From positions 1-62,533 of the forward strand of contig CABUNJ010000012.1 of the NCBI GenBank assembly GCA_902492935.1: a DNA stretch of 62,533 nt. The letters are read 5' to 3'. Shown in pieces: positions 55,369 to 62,533 of this stretch. The notes under the pieces were generated by a model that worked only from the letters and a program-made list of their open reading frames with translations, was not told where the DNA came from and made no database searches. Origin of the DNA: an uncultured Collinsella sp. (lineage in GTDB: Bacteria; Actinomycetota; Coriobacteriia; Coriobacteriales; Coriobacteriaceae). Within the stretch, counting starts at the first letter, position 1. The number at the start of each line of letters is the position of its first letter. Made by a program: the position numbers and the translations under genes.

Positions 55369-55389
55369 CGTATAGGGTGCGCGTGCAAG

Positions 55390-55447
55390 GGTATCATCTT
55401 TCACCGGAAATAGTTTCTAGTGTTAGGGGTTTTCGGTGAAAGATACC
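55390..55447. promoter_or_regulatory. Palindrome over the MarR gene start, candidate operator
   Basis: GGTATCATCTTTCACCG (55390-55406) and CGGTGAAAGATACC (55434-55447); the second arm contains the GTG start codon (55436). The arms match with a 3-nt insertion. A MarR operator or a start-sequestering RNA hairpin, or both. Confidence 0.65.
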
Positions 55448-55885
55448 GATTTCCATGAGCTTGGTCGTCAGCTCTTAACTGAGTTTGGCAGCATGCATCA
55501 GCGTATTTCGCGCTTTGCGGACAAAGCTCTCGGCGGCGAGATGGCCGTCATGCGCGCCCTCATGCGCGCCGGCGGCTCGCTCACGCCGAGCGAACTCGCA
55601 GATCGCGCCTGGGTCTCGAGCGCCCGTATCGCCAATATCCTGCGCGCCCTCGAGGCCAAGGGCTGGGTCGAGCGCGAGCACTCAAAGACCGACCGTCGTC
55701 GCGTACACGTCACGGTGACCGACAAGGGATTCCAGGTCATCGAAATCAAACGTCGGGAATTCGAGGACCGCACCGCGGCCTTCCTCGAGCAGCTTGGCGA
55801 AACAGATACCCAAGAGATGGTGCGCCTTCTAAGACGTGCCAACGAAATTATCGACCGCAATCAAGAAAGGAGAGATGCCGAGTGA
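55436..55885 (+). CDS. MarR family transcriptional regulator
   Basis: 149 residues from a GTG at 55436 (AGGGG upstream). Winged helix: GGSLTPSELADRAWVSSARI, the wing EREHSKTDRRRVHVTVTDKG, and long N- and C-terminal dimer helices. Its stop overlaps the next gene by 4 bp, so it is cotranscribed with the two ABC half-exporters and most likely represses them until a drug or toxic metabolite binds. A palindrome covers its own start. Confidence 0.9.
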   Translation: MKDTDFHELGRQLLTEFGSMHQRISRFADKALGGEMAVMRALMRAGGSLTPSELADRAWVSSARIANILRALEAKGWVEREHSKTDRRRVHVTVTDKGFQVIEIKRREFEDRTAAFLEQLGETDTQEMVRLLRRANEIIDRNQERRDAE

Positions 55886-58251
55886 GGATTCTCAAGCTCT
55901 TTAAAAAGCATATCCTGGCACTGCTCGCAGCTATCGTACTCATCGTAATCAGCTGCAACGCCGATCTGGCGCTACCTACGTATATGAGCGACATCGTCGA
56001 CGTGGGTGTGCAGCAAGGCGGTATCGCCTCGCCCGTACCTGACACCATCCGTGCCGAATCGCTCAACGACCTCGAACTCTTTATGAGCGCCAAGGACGCC
56101 AAAGCTGTGGAGGCTGCGTTTGGCAAGGCAGACAAAAACGGCATTCGAACGTACAAGGGCACCGAGGAGGAGCGTGCCGACGGCGGCAAGATTGCCGACA
56201 TCATGAGCCTGCCCGAGACTGTCGTCCTTTCGTTCAACCAGGGCATCGATGCCAACTCCATGGGCGACATGACCGGCGCATCTACCGAGGCAAGCGATGG
56301 CGGCGCCGCTCAGGCCATGCCCACCCCCGAGCAGATGGCGGCAATGACGCCCGAGCAGCTCGCCGAGATGCAGCAGAAGGCCGCAGCGGCGCAGAATATG
56401 CAAAAGCAGATTGATGCCGACGGCGGTAAGATCACCATGAAGGGTCTGCGTCTAGGCGTTGAAGGCGGCCTAATCGACCAGGGCAAGCTCGTGGAGGGCG
56501 CCAACGATATGGCGGACAAAATGGGCTCCATGTCGGGTTCCATCGTGACCCAACGCGCCGTGAGCTATGTGCAAGACGAGTACAAGGCGCAGGGCATCGA
56601 CCCCGCCGACGTGCAGAACGCCTACCTGGGCCGCATGGCGACCACGATGTTTGGACTGTGCCTCGTGTCGCTCGTCGCCACCATCCTGACCGGTGCCGTG
56701 GCTTCGCGCACCGCCTGCTCCATCGCCCGCGACCTGCGCCGCGAGACCTTCAACAAGGTTATGCACTTCTCGCCGGCCGAGGTGGGCAAGTTTAGCCAGG
56801 CCTCGCTCATCACCCGCTGCACCAACGACATTCAGCAGATTCAGATGGCCGCCACCCTGTTTATCCGCATGTGCCTGATGGCCCCCGTCATGGGCATCGT
56901 CGCCGTCATGCGCGTCCTGGCCAACCATACCGGCCTGGAGTGGACCATCGCCGTTGCCATCATCGCGGTCTCAGCCGTCGTCGGTGTGCTCATGGGCCTC
57001 ACTATGCCCAAGTTCAAAAAGATGCAGAGCTTTGTGGACCGCGTGAACCTTACCGCCCGCGAGCTGCTCGACGGCCTTATGCCCATCCGCTCGTTCAACC
57101 GCGAGGAGCATGAGCTCGAGCGTTTTGACAAGGCGTCGCTCGACCTGATGACCACGCAGCTCTACACCAACCGCGCCATGAGCTTTATGATGCCGCTCAT
57201 GATGCTCGTCATGAACTGCATCACCGTGCTGATCGTCTGGTTTGGCGCGCAGGGCGTCTCGGACGGCGTGATGCAGGTCGGCAACATGATGGCGTTTATC
57301 TCCTACACCATGCAGATCGTCATGGCGTTTATGATCCTCACCATGGTTTCGGTCATCCTGCCCCGTGCCGAGGTCGCAGCCGAGCGCGTGGAAGAGGTCA
57401 TCACCTGCCCCACGAGCATCAACGACCCCGTCTCGCCCAAACTGCCCGCGGCCAGCTCGCCGCGCGGCGAGCTCACCTTCCGTGACGTGAGCTTCCAGTA
57501 TCCCGATGCCCGCGCCGATGTCATTAGCGGCGTGAACTTCACCACGCACGCCGGCCAGATGCTCGGCATCATTGGCTCCACGGGCTCGGGCAAGTCCACG
57601 CTCGTGCAGTTGATTCCGCGCCTGTACGACGTCACGGGCGGCAGCATTTCGCTCGACGGCATCGACGTACGCGACATGACCCTTTCCGAGCTTCGCCGCC
57701 GCATTGGTTACATCCCGCAGCAGGGTCGCCTGTTCTCGGGCACTGTCGAGAGCAACCTCAAGTTTGCCGGCGACATGGTGAGCGATGATGACATGCACCG
57801 GGCGGCACGCATCGCCCAGGCCGAGGACTTTATCGCCGAGCGCGAGGGCGGTTACGACTCCCCCATCAGCCAGGGCGGCTCCAATGTTTCGGGCGGTCAG
57901 CGCCAGCGCCTGGCCATCGCCCGCGCGTTGGCCAAAAAGCCCGAGGTCGTGGTGTTCGATGACTCGTTTAGCGCCCTCGACTACAAGACCGACGCGCGCC
58001 TGCGCGAGGAGCTCGCCAAAAACGTCACCGACGCCGCACTCGTGGTCGTGGCCCAGCGCATCGCGACCATCATGCACGCCGACCAGATCATCGTGCTCGA
58101 CGACGGCCACGTAGTGGGCACCGGCACGCACGAGGAGCTGCTGCGCAGCTGCCCGGCGTACCTGGAGATCGCACAGTCGCAGCTTTCCGCCGAGGAACTG
58201 GGGCTTACCCAAGAAGAGATTGCAGCAGTCACGGAAGGAGGCGAGCGCTAA
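55882..58251 (+). CDS. ABC exporter half-transporter A (multidrug type)
   Basis: 789 residues, start GTG 55882. The membrane domain is unusual: after the first helix there is a ~200-residue insertion (~50-255) with a Met/Gln/Ala-rich stretch (PTPEQMAAMTPEQLAEMQQK) before the remaining helices (~258-500). The nucleotide-binding domain (~525-765) has Walker A GSTGSGKST, signature NVSGGQRQRLAIARAL and Walker B VVVFDDSFSALD. Here Walker B has Asp-Asp instead of Asp-Glu, a sign of a degenerate site in heterodimers. Pairs with the next gene. Confidence 0.9.
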   Translation: MRILKLFKKHILALLAAIVLIVISCNADLALPTYMSDIVDVGVQQGGIASPVPDTIRAESLNDLELFMSAKDAKAVEAAFGKADKNGIRTYKGTEEERADGGKIADIMSLPETVVLSFNQGIDANSMGDMTGASTEASDGGAAQAMPTPEQMAAMTPEQLAEMQQKAAAAQNMQKQIDADGGKITMKGLRLGVEGGLIDQGKLVEGANDMADKMGSMSGSIVTQRAVSYVQDEYKAQGIDPADVQNAYLGRMATTMFGLCLVSLVATILTGAVASRTACSIARDLRRETFNKVMHFSPAEVGKFSQASLITRCTNDIQQIQMAATLFIRMCLMAPVMGIVAVMRVLANHTGLEWTIAVAIIAVSAVVGVLMGLTMPKFKKMQSFVDRVNLTARELLDGLMPIRSFNREEHELERFDKASLDLMTTQLYTNRAMSFMMPLMMLVMNCITVLIVWFGAQGVSDGVMQVGNMMAFISYTMQIVMAFMILTMVSVILPRAEVAAERVEEVITCPTSINDPVSPKLPAASSPRGELTFRDVSFQYPDARADVISGVNFTTHAGQMLGIIGSTGSGKSTLVQLIPRLYDVTGGSISLDGIDVRDMTLSELRRRIGYIPQQGRLFSGTVESNLKFAGDMVSDDDMHRAARIAQAEDFIAEREGGYDSPISQGGSNVSGGQRQRLAIARALAKKPEVVVFDDSFSALDYKTDARLREELAKNVTDAALVVVAQRIATIMHADQIIVLDDGHVVGTGTHEELLRSCPAYLEIAQSQLSAEELGLTQEEIAAVTEGGER

Positions 58252-60107
58252 TGGCAGACGAGACCAAGACTCAGATTCCCAAGCCCACCCGCCAGCGTGG
58301 TCCCATGGGCCGTATGGGTGGCATGGGCCGCGGCGAGAAAGCCAAGGATTTTAAGGGCACCATGAGGCAGCTGCTCGGTTATATCGGCCAGCACAAGATT
58401 GCCGTGTTTGTCGCCGTCGCCTTTGCCGTGTGCTCGGTCATCTTTAATATCGTGGGACCCAAGGTGCTCGGCCAGGTCACCACCAAACTGTTCGAGGGTC
58501 TGGTTGCCAAGGTAAACGGCACCGGCGACGTTGACTTTGACTGGATCGCCAAGACGCTCGGCTTTTTGCTCTGCCTGTATCTGGCGAGCTCTGTCTGCAG
58601 CCTGATCCAAGGTTGGCTCATGACCGGCGTCACGCAAAAGATTTGCTACCGCATGCGCAAGGAGATCGCCGCCAAGATTGCCGTCGTGCCGATGAGCTAC
58701 TTCAACGGCCACAGCAAGGGCGACGTACTCAGCCGCATCACCAACGACGTCGATACGCTCGGTCAGTCGCTCAACCAGAGCGTGACGCAGCTCATCACGT
58801 CGGTGACGCAGATTATCGGCGTGCTCGTCATGATGCTTTCGATCAGCCTGCCGCTTACCGGCGTCACCGTGCTCACGCTGCCGGCCGCCGCGATTATCTT
58901 GACCGTGATGATTCACTTCTCGCAGCCGTACTTCCGCGAGCAACAGCAAGTCCTTGGCACCGTCAACGGCATTATCGAGGAGGACTTTGCCGGCCAGAAC
59001 GTCATCCAGGTGTTCGACCGCGCCGAGGCCTCAATCGAGGAGTTCGACCGTCAAAACGACCGCCTCTTTATTAGTGGCTGGCGCTCGCAGTTCCTGTCGG
59101 GCCTGATGATGCCGCTTATGAGCTTGGTGGGCAACATGGGCTACGTGGGCGTCGTCGTGGTGGGCGCGCAGCTCGCACTGACCGGCAATGCCACGCCCGG
59201 CGACATCCAGAGCTTTATCCAGTACGTGCGCAACTTTACGCAACCCGTGCAGCAGCTGGGCAACGTGAGCAACACGATGCAGTCGATGGCTGCCGCCACC
59301 GAGCGCGTCTTTGAGTTCCTGGCCGCGCCCGAGGAGGAGCAGAAGGCCGACGCGCAGATTCCCGAGAAACGCCCCGGTCATGTGGAGTTTGACCACGTCA
59401 AGTTTGGTTACACGCCCGACAAGATCATCATCCACGACTTTAGCTGCGAGGCGCAGCCCGGCCAGACCATCGCCATCGTCGGCCCCACCGGCGCCGGCAA
59501 GACCACGCTCATCAAGCTGCTGCAGCGCTTTTACGATGTGGACGGCGGTTCGCTGCGCGTTGAGGGCATCGACGTGCGTGACTGGGACCGCGCGGCGCTG
59601 CGCGGCGAGTTCGCCATGGTGTTGCAGGACACCTGGCTGTTCAACGGCACGATCCGCGAGAACATCCGCTATGGACGCCCCGATGCGACCGATGCCGAGG
59701 TCGAGGCCGCTGCGCGTGCCGCACGCTGCGACCACTTTATTCATACGCTCGCCGGCGGCTACGACTTTATGATTAACGAAGAGGGCACTAACCTGTCGCA
59801 GGGTCAGCGTCAGCTCGTGACCATCGCTCGTGCCATTTTGGCCGACCGCCCGGCGCTGATTCTGGACGAGGCGACTTCTAACGTTGACACTCGTACCGAG
59901 GAGCTTATTCAGCGTGCCATGGATGCGCTGATGCAGGGCCGCACGAGCTTTGTCATCGCGCACCGCCTGTCCACGATCCGCAACGCCGACGTGATCCTAG
60001 TAATCCGCGACGGCGATATCGTCGAGAAGGGCACACACGACGAGCTGCTCGCCCAAGGCGGCTTCTACGCCGACCTGTACAACTCGCAGTTCGACGAGGC
60101 GGCGTAG
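58251..60107 (+). CDS. ABC exporter half-transporter B
   Basis: 618 residues; ATG overlaps the previous TAA by 1 nt. N-terminal ~40 residues are Gly/Met/Arg-rich (GPMGRMGGMGRGEKA), then six helices (~45-345). Walker A GPTGAGKTT (~410), signature NLSQGQRQLVTIARAI and Walker B ALILDEATSNVD with catalytic Glu. The active site is canonical here and degenerate in the partner, the usual asymmetry of heterodimeric exporters such as LmrCD and TM287/288. Ends in a strong terminator. Confidence 0.93.
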   Translation: MADETKTQIPKPTRQRGPMGRMGGMGRGEKAKDFKGTMRQLLGYIGQHKIAVFVAVAFAVCSVIFNIVGPKVLGQVTTKLFEGLVAKVNGTGDVDFDWIAKTLGFLLCLYLASSVCSLIQGWLMTGVTQKICYRMRKEIAAKIAVVPMSYFNGHSKGDVLSRITNDVDTLGQSLNQSVTQLITSVTQIIGVLVMMLSISLPLTGVTVLTLPAAAIILTVMIHFSQPYFREQQQVLGTVNGIIEEDFAGQNVIQVFDRAEASIEEFDRQNDRLFISGWRSQFLSGLMMPLMSLVGNMGYVGVVVVGAQLALTGNATPGDIQSFIQYVRNFTQPVQQLGNVSNTMQSMAAATERVFEFLAAPEEEQKADAQIPEKRPGHVEFDHVKFGYTPDKIIIHDFSCEAQPGQTIAIVGPTGAGKTTLIKLLQRFYDVDGGSLRVEGIDVRDWDRAALRGEFAMVLQDTWLFNGTIRENIRYGRPDATDAEVEAAARAARCDHFIHTLAGGYDFMINEEGTNLSQGQRQLVTIARAILADRPALILDEATSNVDTRTEELIQRAMDALMQGRTSFVIAHRLSTIRNADVILVIRDGDIVEKGTHDELLAQGGFYADLYNSQFDEAA

Positions 60108-60140
60108 ACTCCGCCGCAGAGAACGGATAATGCCCGAGAA

Positions 60141-60175
60141 CGGGGGCGCAGGACAACCTGCGCCCCCGCTTTTTT
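60141..60175 (+). terminator. Terminator of the MarR-ABC operon
   Basis: CGGGGGCGCAGG ACAA CCTGCGCCCCCG then CTTTTTTG. Confidence 0.9.
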
Positions 60176-60231
60176 GCTCTGCAGCCCTCGAAGTGCCTCC
60201 CCTGGAACCTGATTGACAGCTCCCTTCAAGC

Positions 60232-60468
60232 CCTGTGGACAAAAAATGGCAAATATGAGTACTGTTACCTTTTTAGTAACAGACAAAACAGCCCCAAATG
60301 CCGTTTTCACGGCTTACACGGGTCCCTAAATTGATCAAACAGCCCTATAGCGGACTTATATGTGTTTGCGTTAATGAACATATTTTGCTGTTATGTCTAT
60401 TATTTTGCGAAGGCAATATGATACTAAGATAGCAACCGTACTCATATTTGGCATTTTTTGCCCACAGG
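60232..60468. mobile_element. 237-bp MITE-like element with 35-bp terminal inverted repeats
   Basis: Left end 60232-60266 and right end 60434-60468 match in 32 of 35 positions (key words CCTGTGG and GGCAAATATGAGTAC). The inside is AT-rich and noncoding, unlike its surroundings. No target duplication was evident. Too short for a transposase, so it would have to be moved in trans. It may also be an unusual RNA hairpin. Confidence 0.6.
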
Positions 60469-60551
60469 GTATTTCCTTGGGAACCGACAACAGTCTTAGG
60501 GTCCCGCGCGGCGCCGCTCCCTCCCGGCATCCACCGACGTTTGCCCAGATA

Positions 60552-60591
60552 AAACCCGCCAAAATAAACCTGTCCCTTTTTGGTAGGTTTC
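60552..60591. repeat. REP-like element
   Basis: AAAACCCGCCAAAATAAACC then TGTCCCTTTTTGGTAGGTTT, preceded by CGTTTGCCCAGAT; lies 97 bp before the DAHP synthase gene. Confidence 0.88.
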
Positions 60592-60688
60592 GGGGTGACA
60601 AGGGCTTGCACTTTAGCGTGCGACAGCGGATAATGCCGAGCATTCGACAATACGCTTATTGCTCTTTCTATAGATTGAGGAGACCCCT

Positions 60689-61720
60689 ATGGCCATGGAA
60701 TTCAAACGCAGGCTGCCGATCCCCATGGAGATCCGCGAGGAAATGCCGCTTTCTGCCGAGCTTACCGCCAAAAAGCAGGCATTTGACGCCGAGGTCGCCA
60801 AAGTCTTTACCGGCGAGGACGCACGTAAGGTGCTCATCATCGGCCCGTGCTCTGCCGACCGCGAGGATTCGGTGCTTGAGTACATGAACCGACTGGCCAA
60901 GACCGCCGAGGAGGTCAAGGACAAGCTCATCATCATTCCGCGCGTCTACACCAACAAGCCGCGCACCAAGGGCACCGGCTACAAGGGCCTGCTGCACAAC
61001 CCCAACCCCGAGGCTCCCGACGATCTGCTCGAGGGCGTCAAGGCCATCCGCCATATGCACCTGCGCGTTATTGAGGAAACGGGCTTCTTCACCGCCGACG
61101 AGATGCTCTATCCGTCCAACTACCAATACCTCGTTGACCTGCTGAGCTATGTTGCCGTGGGCGCACGCTCGGTCGAAAACCAGGAGCATCGCCTGGTGTC
61201 GAGCGGCATTTCGGTACCCGTTGGCATGAAGAATCCCACTGCCGGCTCTACCACCGTTATGCTCAACTCCATTTACGCCGCGCAGGCGCACCAGAGCTTC
61301 ATCTTCCGCAACTGGGAGGTCGAGTGCGACGGCAATCCGCTCGCGCACGCCGTTATGCGTGGCTACATCGGTCTCGATGGCCGCACCTACCCCAATTACC
61401 ACTACGAACACCTGGAACGCCTGGCCGAGCGCTATACCGAGCACGCCGGCTATGCCAATCCGGCAGCGACCATCGACTGCAACCATGACAACTCGGGCAA
61501 GCGTCCGCTGGAGCAGTATCGCATTTGCAAGGAAGTGCTCGACAGCTGCCGCCGCAACGAGTCCATCTCCAAGCTGGTCAAGGGCTTTATGATCGAGTCC
61601 TACCTGGAGGACGGCAACCAGCCGGTCGACGGCGGCGTCTTTGGTAAGTCGATCACCGACCCGTGCCTGGGCTGGGAAAAGACCGACTACCTCATCCACG
61701 AGATCGCGGAACGTATTTAG
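60689..61720 (+). CDS. aroF: 3-deoxy-7-phosphoheptulonate synthase (type I)
   Basis: 343 residues, start ATG 60689 with AGGAG 6 nt upstream. Condenses phosphoenolpyruvate and erythrose 4-phosphate, the first shikimate step. Signs: LIIGPCSADRE (metal Cys), RVYTNKPRTKGTGYKGL, the metal His and Glu in the IDCNHDNSGK and KGFMIESYLEDGNQ blocks, and Asp in SITDPCLGW. Matches the AroF/G/H group without an ACT or chorismate-mutase domain. Isozyme (symbol) uncertain. The upstream 100 nt show no T-box or trp-type leader. Confidence 0.93.
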   Translation: MAMEFKRRLPIPMEIREEMPLSAELTAKKQAFDAEVAKVFTGEDARKVLIIGPCSADREDSVLEYMNRLAKTAEEVKDKLIIIPRVYTNKPRTKGTGYKGLLHNPNPEAPDDLLEGVKAIRHMHLRVIEETGFFTADEMLYPSNYQYLVDLLSYVAVGARSVENQEHRLVSSGISVPVGMKNPTAGSTTVMLNSIYAAQAHQSFIFRNWEVECDGNPLAHAVMRGYIGLDGRTYPNYHYEHLERLAERYTEHAGYANPAATIDCNHDNSGKRPLEQYRICKEVLDSCRRNESISKLVKGFMIESYLEDGNQPVDGGVFGKSITDPCLGWEKTDYLIHEIAERI

Positions 61721-61886
61721 TTACGCGGTTTTACCAAACCGCGTAACGGCTCGACGCTGCAAACCCGCCAGGGCGGCAATCTGCCTTTCAACTTCGGCGA
61801 CATGATCAAAAGATCAATGCCGCCTCGTTTCAAGGCACCTTGCTCGCTCTGGCGGGTTTTCGCTGACTTTTGCTCTACCTGCGGTG
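61721..61886. repeat. Two-hairpin 3' element, copy 2
   Basis: Directly after the aroF stop: TTACGCGGTTT TACC AAACCGCGTAA, then CTCGACGCTGC, a long stem closed by AAACCCGCCAG / CTGGCGGGTTT (61761-61771 / 61849-61859), then the end box CGCTGACTTTTGCTC and GCGGTGT. Compare 18871-19036. Confidence 0.78.
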
Positions 61887-61951
61887 TTGGCGGGGCAGCT
61901 AATTTAGGATGGGGCTCTTTTTGCTACCCGCAATGTAGTCATTGGGTGTTC

Positions 61952-62533
61952 CTATAGTTTTGTCAACCGTCGGGGCTGCTCCCGGTAGGGCACCCGGTCG
62001 CGCATCACGGCGTATATCGCCCTGAGCCGCTTCCTCGCGACGGCCTTGAGCGCCCGCCCGTGCCCCATGCCCCGCGCCCTGCAGGCCCGGTAGTACTCGC
62101 CGTAGCGCCCCGAGGACCTCACCAGGCTGTTGCACGAGAAGATCAGCAGGGACTTGAGCCTAGCGTCGCCGCGCCTGGACGCCCTGACCGACCTCACCGA
62201 CGTGCCGGAGCTCCTCACCCTCGGGGCTATGCCGCAGTACGAGGCCAGGTGGTCGTGGTCCGGGAACCTCCCGATGTCGACCGACACCGCGAGCTGCGCC
62301 GCGGTCCTCGGGCCGATGCCGGGCACGGTGAGCAGGCACGCGTAGGTCTCGTCGCCCTCGAGCAGCGCTGCCGTCTCGGCCTCGAGGGCCCCGGCCTCGT
62401 CGAGGGCCTCCGATATCCGGGCGGCCAGGAACCTGACCTGCCTGTTCTCGGCCTCGACGAGCGCCGGCGGGGCGCGGTGGAGGCGGCCGCGGCCTCCCCG
62501 GCGGCCTCGGCCCGCGGGCCCTCGGCCCCGGAG
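61952..62533 (-). CDS. IS110 family transposase, C-terminal part cut by window edge
   Basis: About 193 codons open to the window edge. The C-terminal Transposase_20 domain is clear: TVPGIGPRTAAQLAVS, FPDHDHLASYCGIAPR, then SSGTSVRS and the RYGEYYRACRARGMGHGRAL stretch. A helical linker (VEAENRQVRFLAARISEALDE, key residues only) precedes it, as in IS110 enzymes. The N-terminal DEDD catalytic domain is beyond the window. GC content is higher than in neighbouring genes. IS110 elements lack terminal inverted repeats, so the boundary at 61.9 kb cannot be set. Confidence 0.88.
   Translation of the reverse strand, partial: LRGRGPAGRGRRGGRGRLHRAPPALVEAENRQVRFLAARISEALDEAGALEAETAALLEGDETYACLLTVPGIGPRTAAQLAVSVDIGRFPDHDHLASYCGIAPRVRSSGTSVRSVRASRRGDARLKSLLIFSCNSLVRSSGRYGEYYRACRARGMGHGRALKAVARKRLRAIYAVMRDRVPYREQPRRLTKL

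Noticed and set aside
56971..58212. 413-codon minus-strand frame opposite the first ABC exporter gene
   Set aside because: His/Arg/Asp-rich antisense product without family features.

Overview
The window looks like a chromosome segment of a Collinsella-type gut actinobacterium (Coriobacteriia). It is GC-rich and densely coded on both strands. The gene set is that of an anaerobic sugar fermenter: pyruvate formate-lyase, a phosphofructokinase, a sucrose/fructan PTS locus and amino-acid ABC importers. Genus-level placement is inferred from overall gene similarity and repeat style, not from a marker gene. No rRNA, tRNA or CRISPR array was recognised.

Layout. 1-2 kb: start of an ammonium transporter gene, a CmpB-type membrane protein and an HD-domain protein. 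2-9 kb: a Dxs-like enzyme, a three-hairpin repeat array, a glutamate-type ABC importer (binding protein, two permeases, ATPase) and a C26 peptidase. 8.8-12.3 kb: a minus-strand ABC-2 exporter below an Xre/DUF2975 pair. 12.4-23.3 kb: an HPt protein, a GGDEF-REC-HD-GYP protein, a hydrolase, a radical SAM protein, methionine aminopeptidase, a 2-hydroxyacid dehydrogenase, an M18 aminopeptidase, an Ntn-type amidase and phosphofructokinase. 23.3-26.3 kb is a repeat-rich accessory stretch bounded by two 369-bp direct repeats. 26.3-33.8 kb: a MacB-like ABC pair, a GyrI-like gene behind a consensus SOS box, a two-component system and a DNA alkyltransferase. 34.2-39.6 kb: aspartate-to-threonine synthesis (asd and lysC divergent from thrC and thrB). 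39.8-44 kb: an Xre regulator, engB, mtnN, pflA and a DegV protein. 44.3-49.9 kb: two GH32 enzymes, a PTS IIBC and a LacI regulator. 50.3-52.7 kb: a pyruvate formate-lyase split into two genes. 53-60 kb: a KdgT/SDR pair and a MarR-controlled heterodimeric ABC exporter. 60.6-62.5 kb: DAHP synthase and an IS110 transposase cut by the window edge.

Two things stand out. First, pyruvate formate-lyase lacks its C-terminal glycyl-radical domain, and that domain is encoded by a separate 83-codon gene just downstream. Second, the intergenic DNA is full of structured repeats: at least seven families. Several keep short conserved boxes while their stems change sequence but stay paired, which points to selection on structure. 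They usually sit directly after stop codons.

Start sites were chosen by ribosome binding site, so several differ from the longest possible frame. Product calls rest on motif recognition from memory, with no database search.
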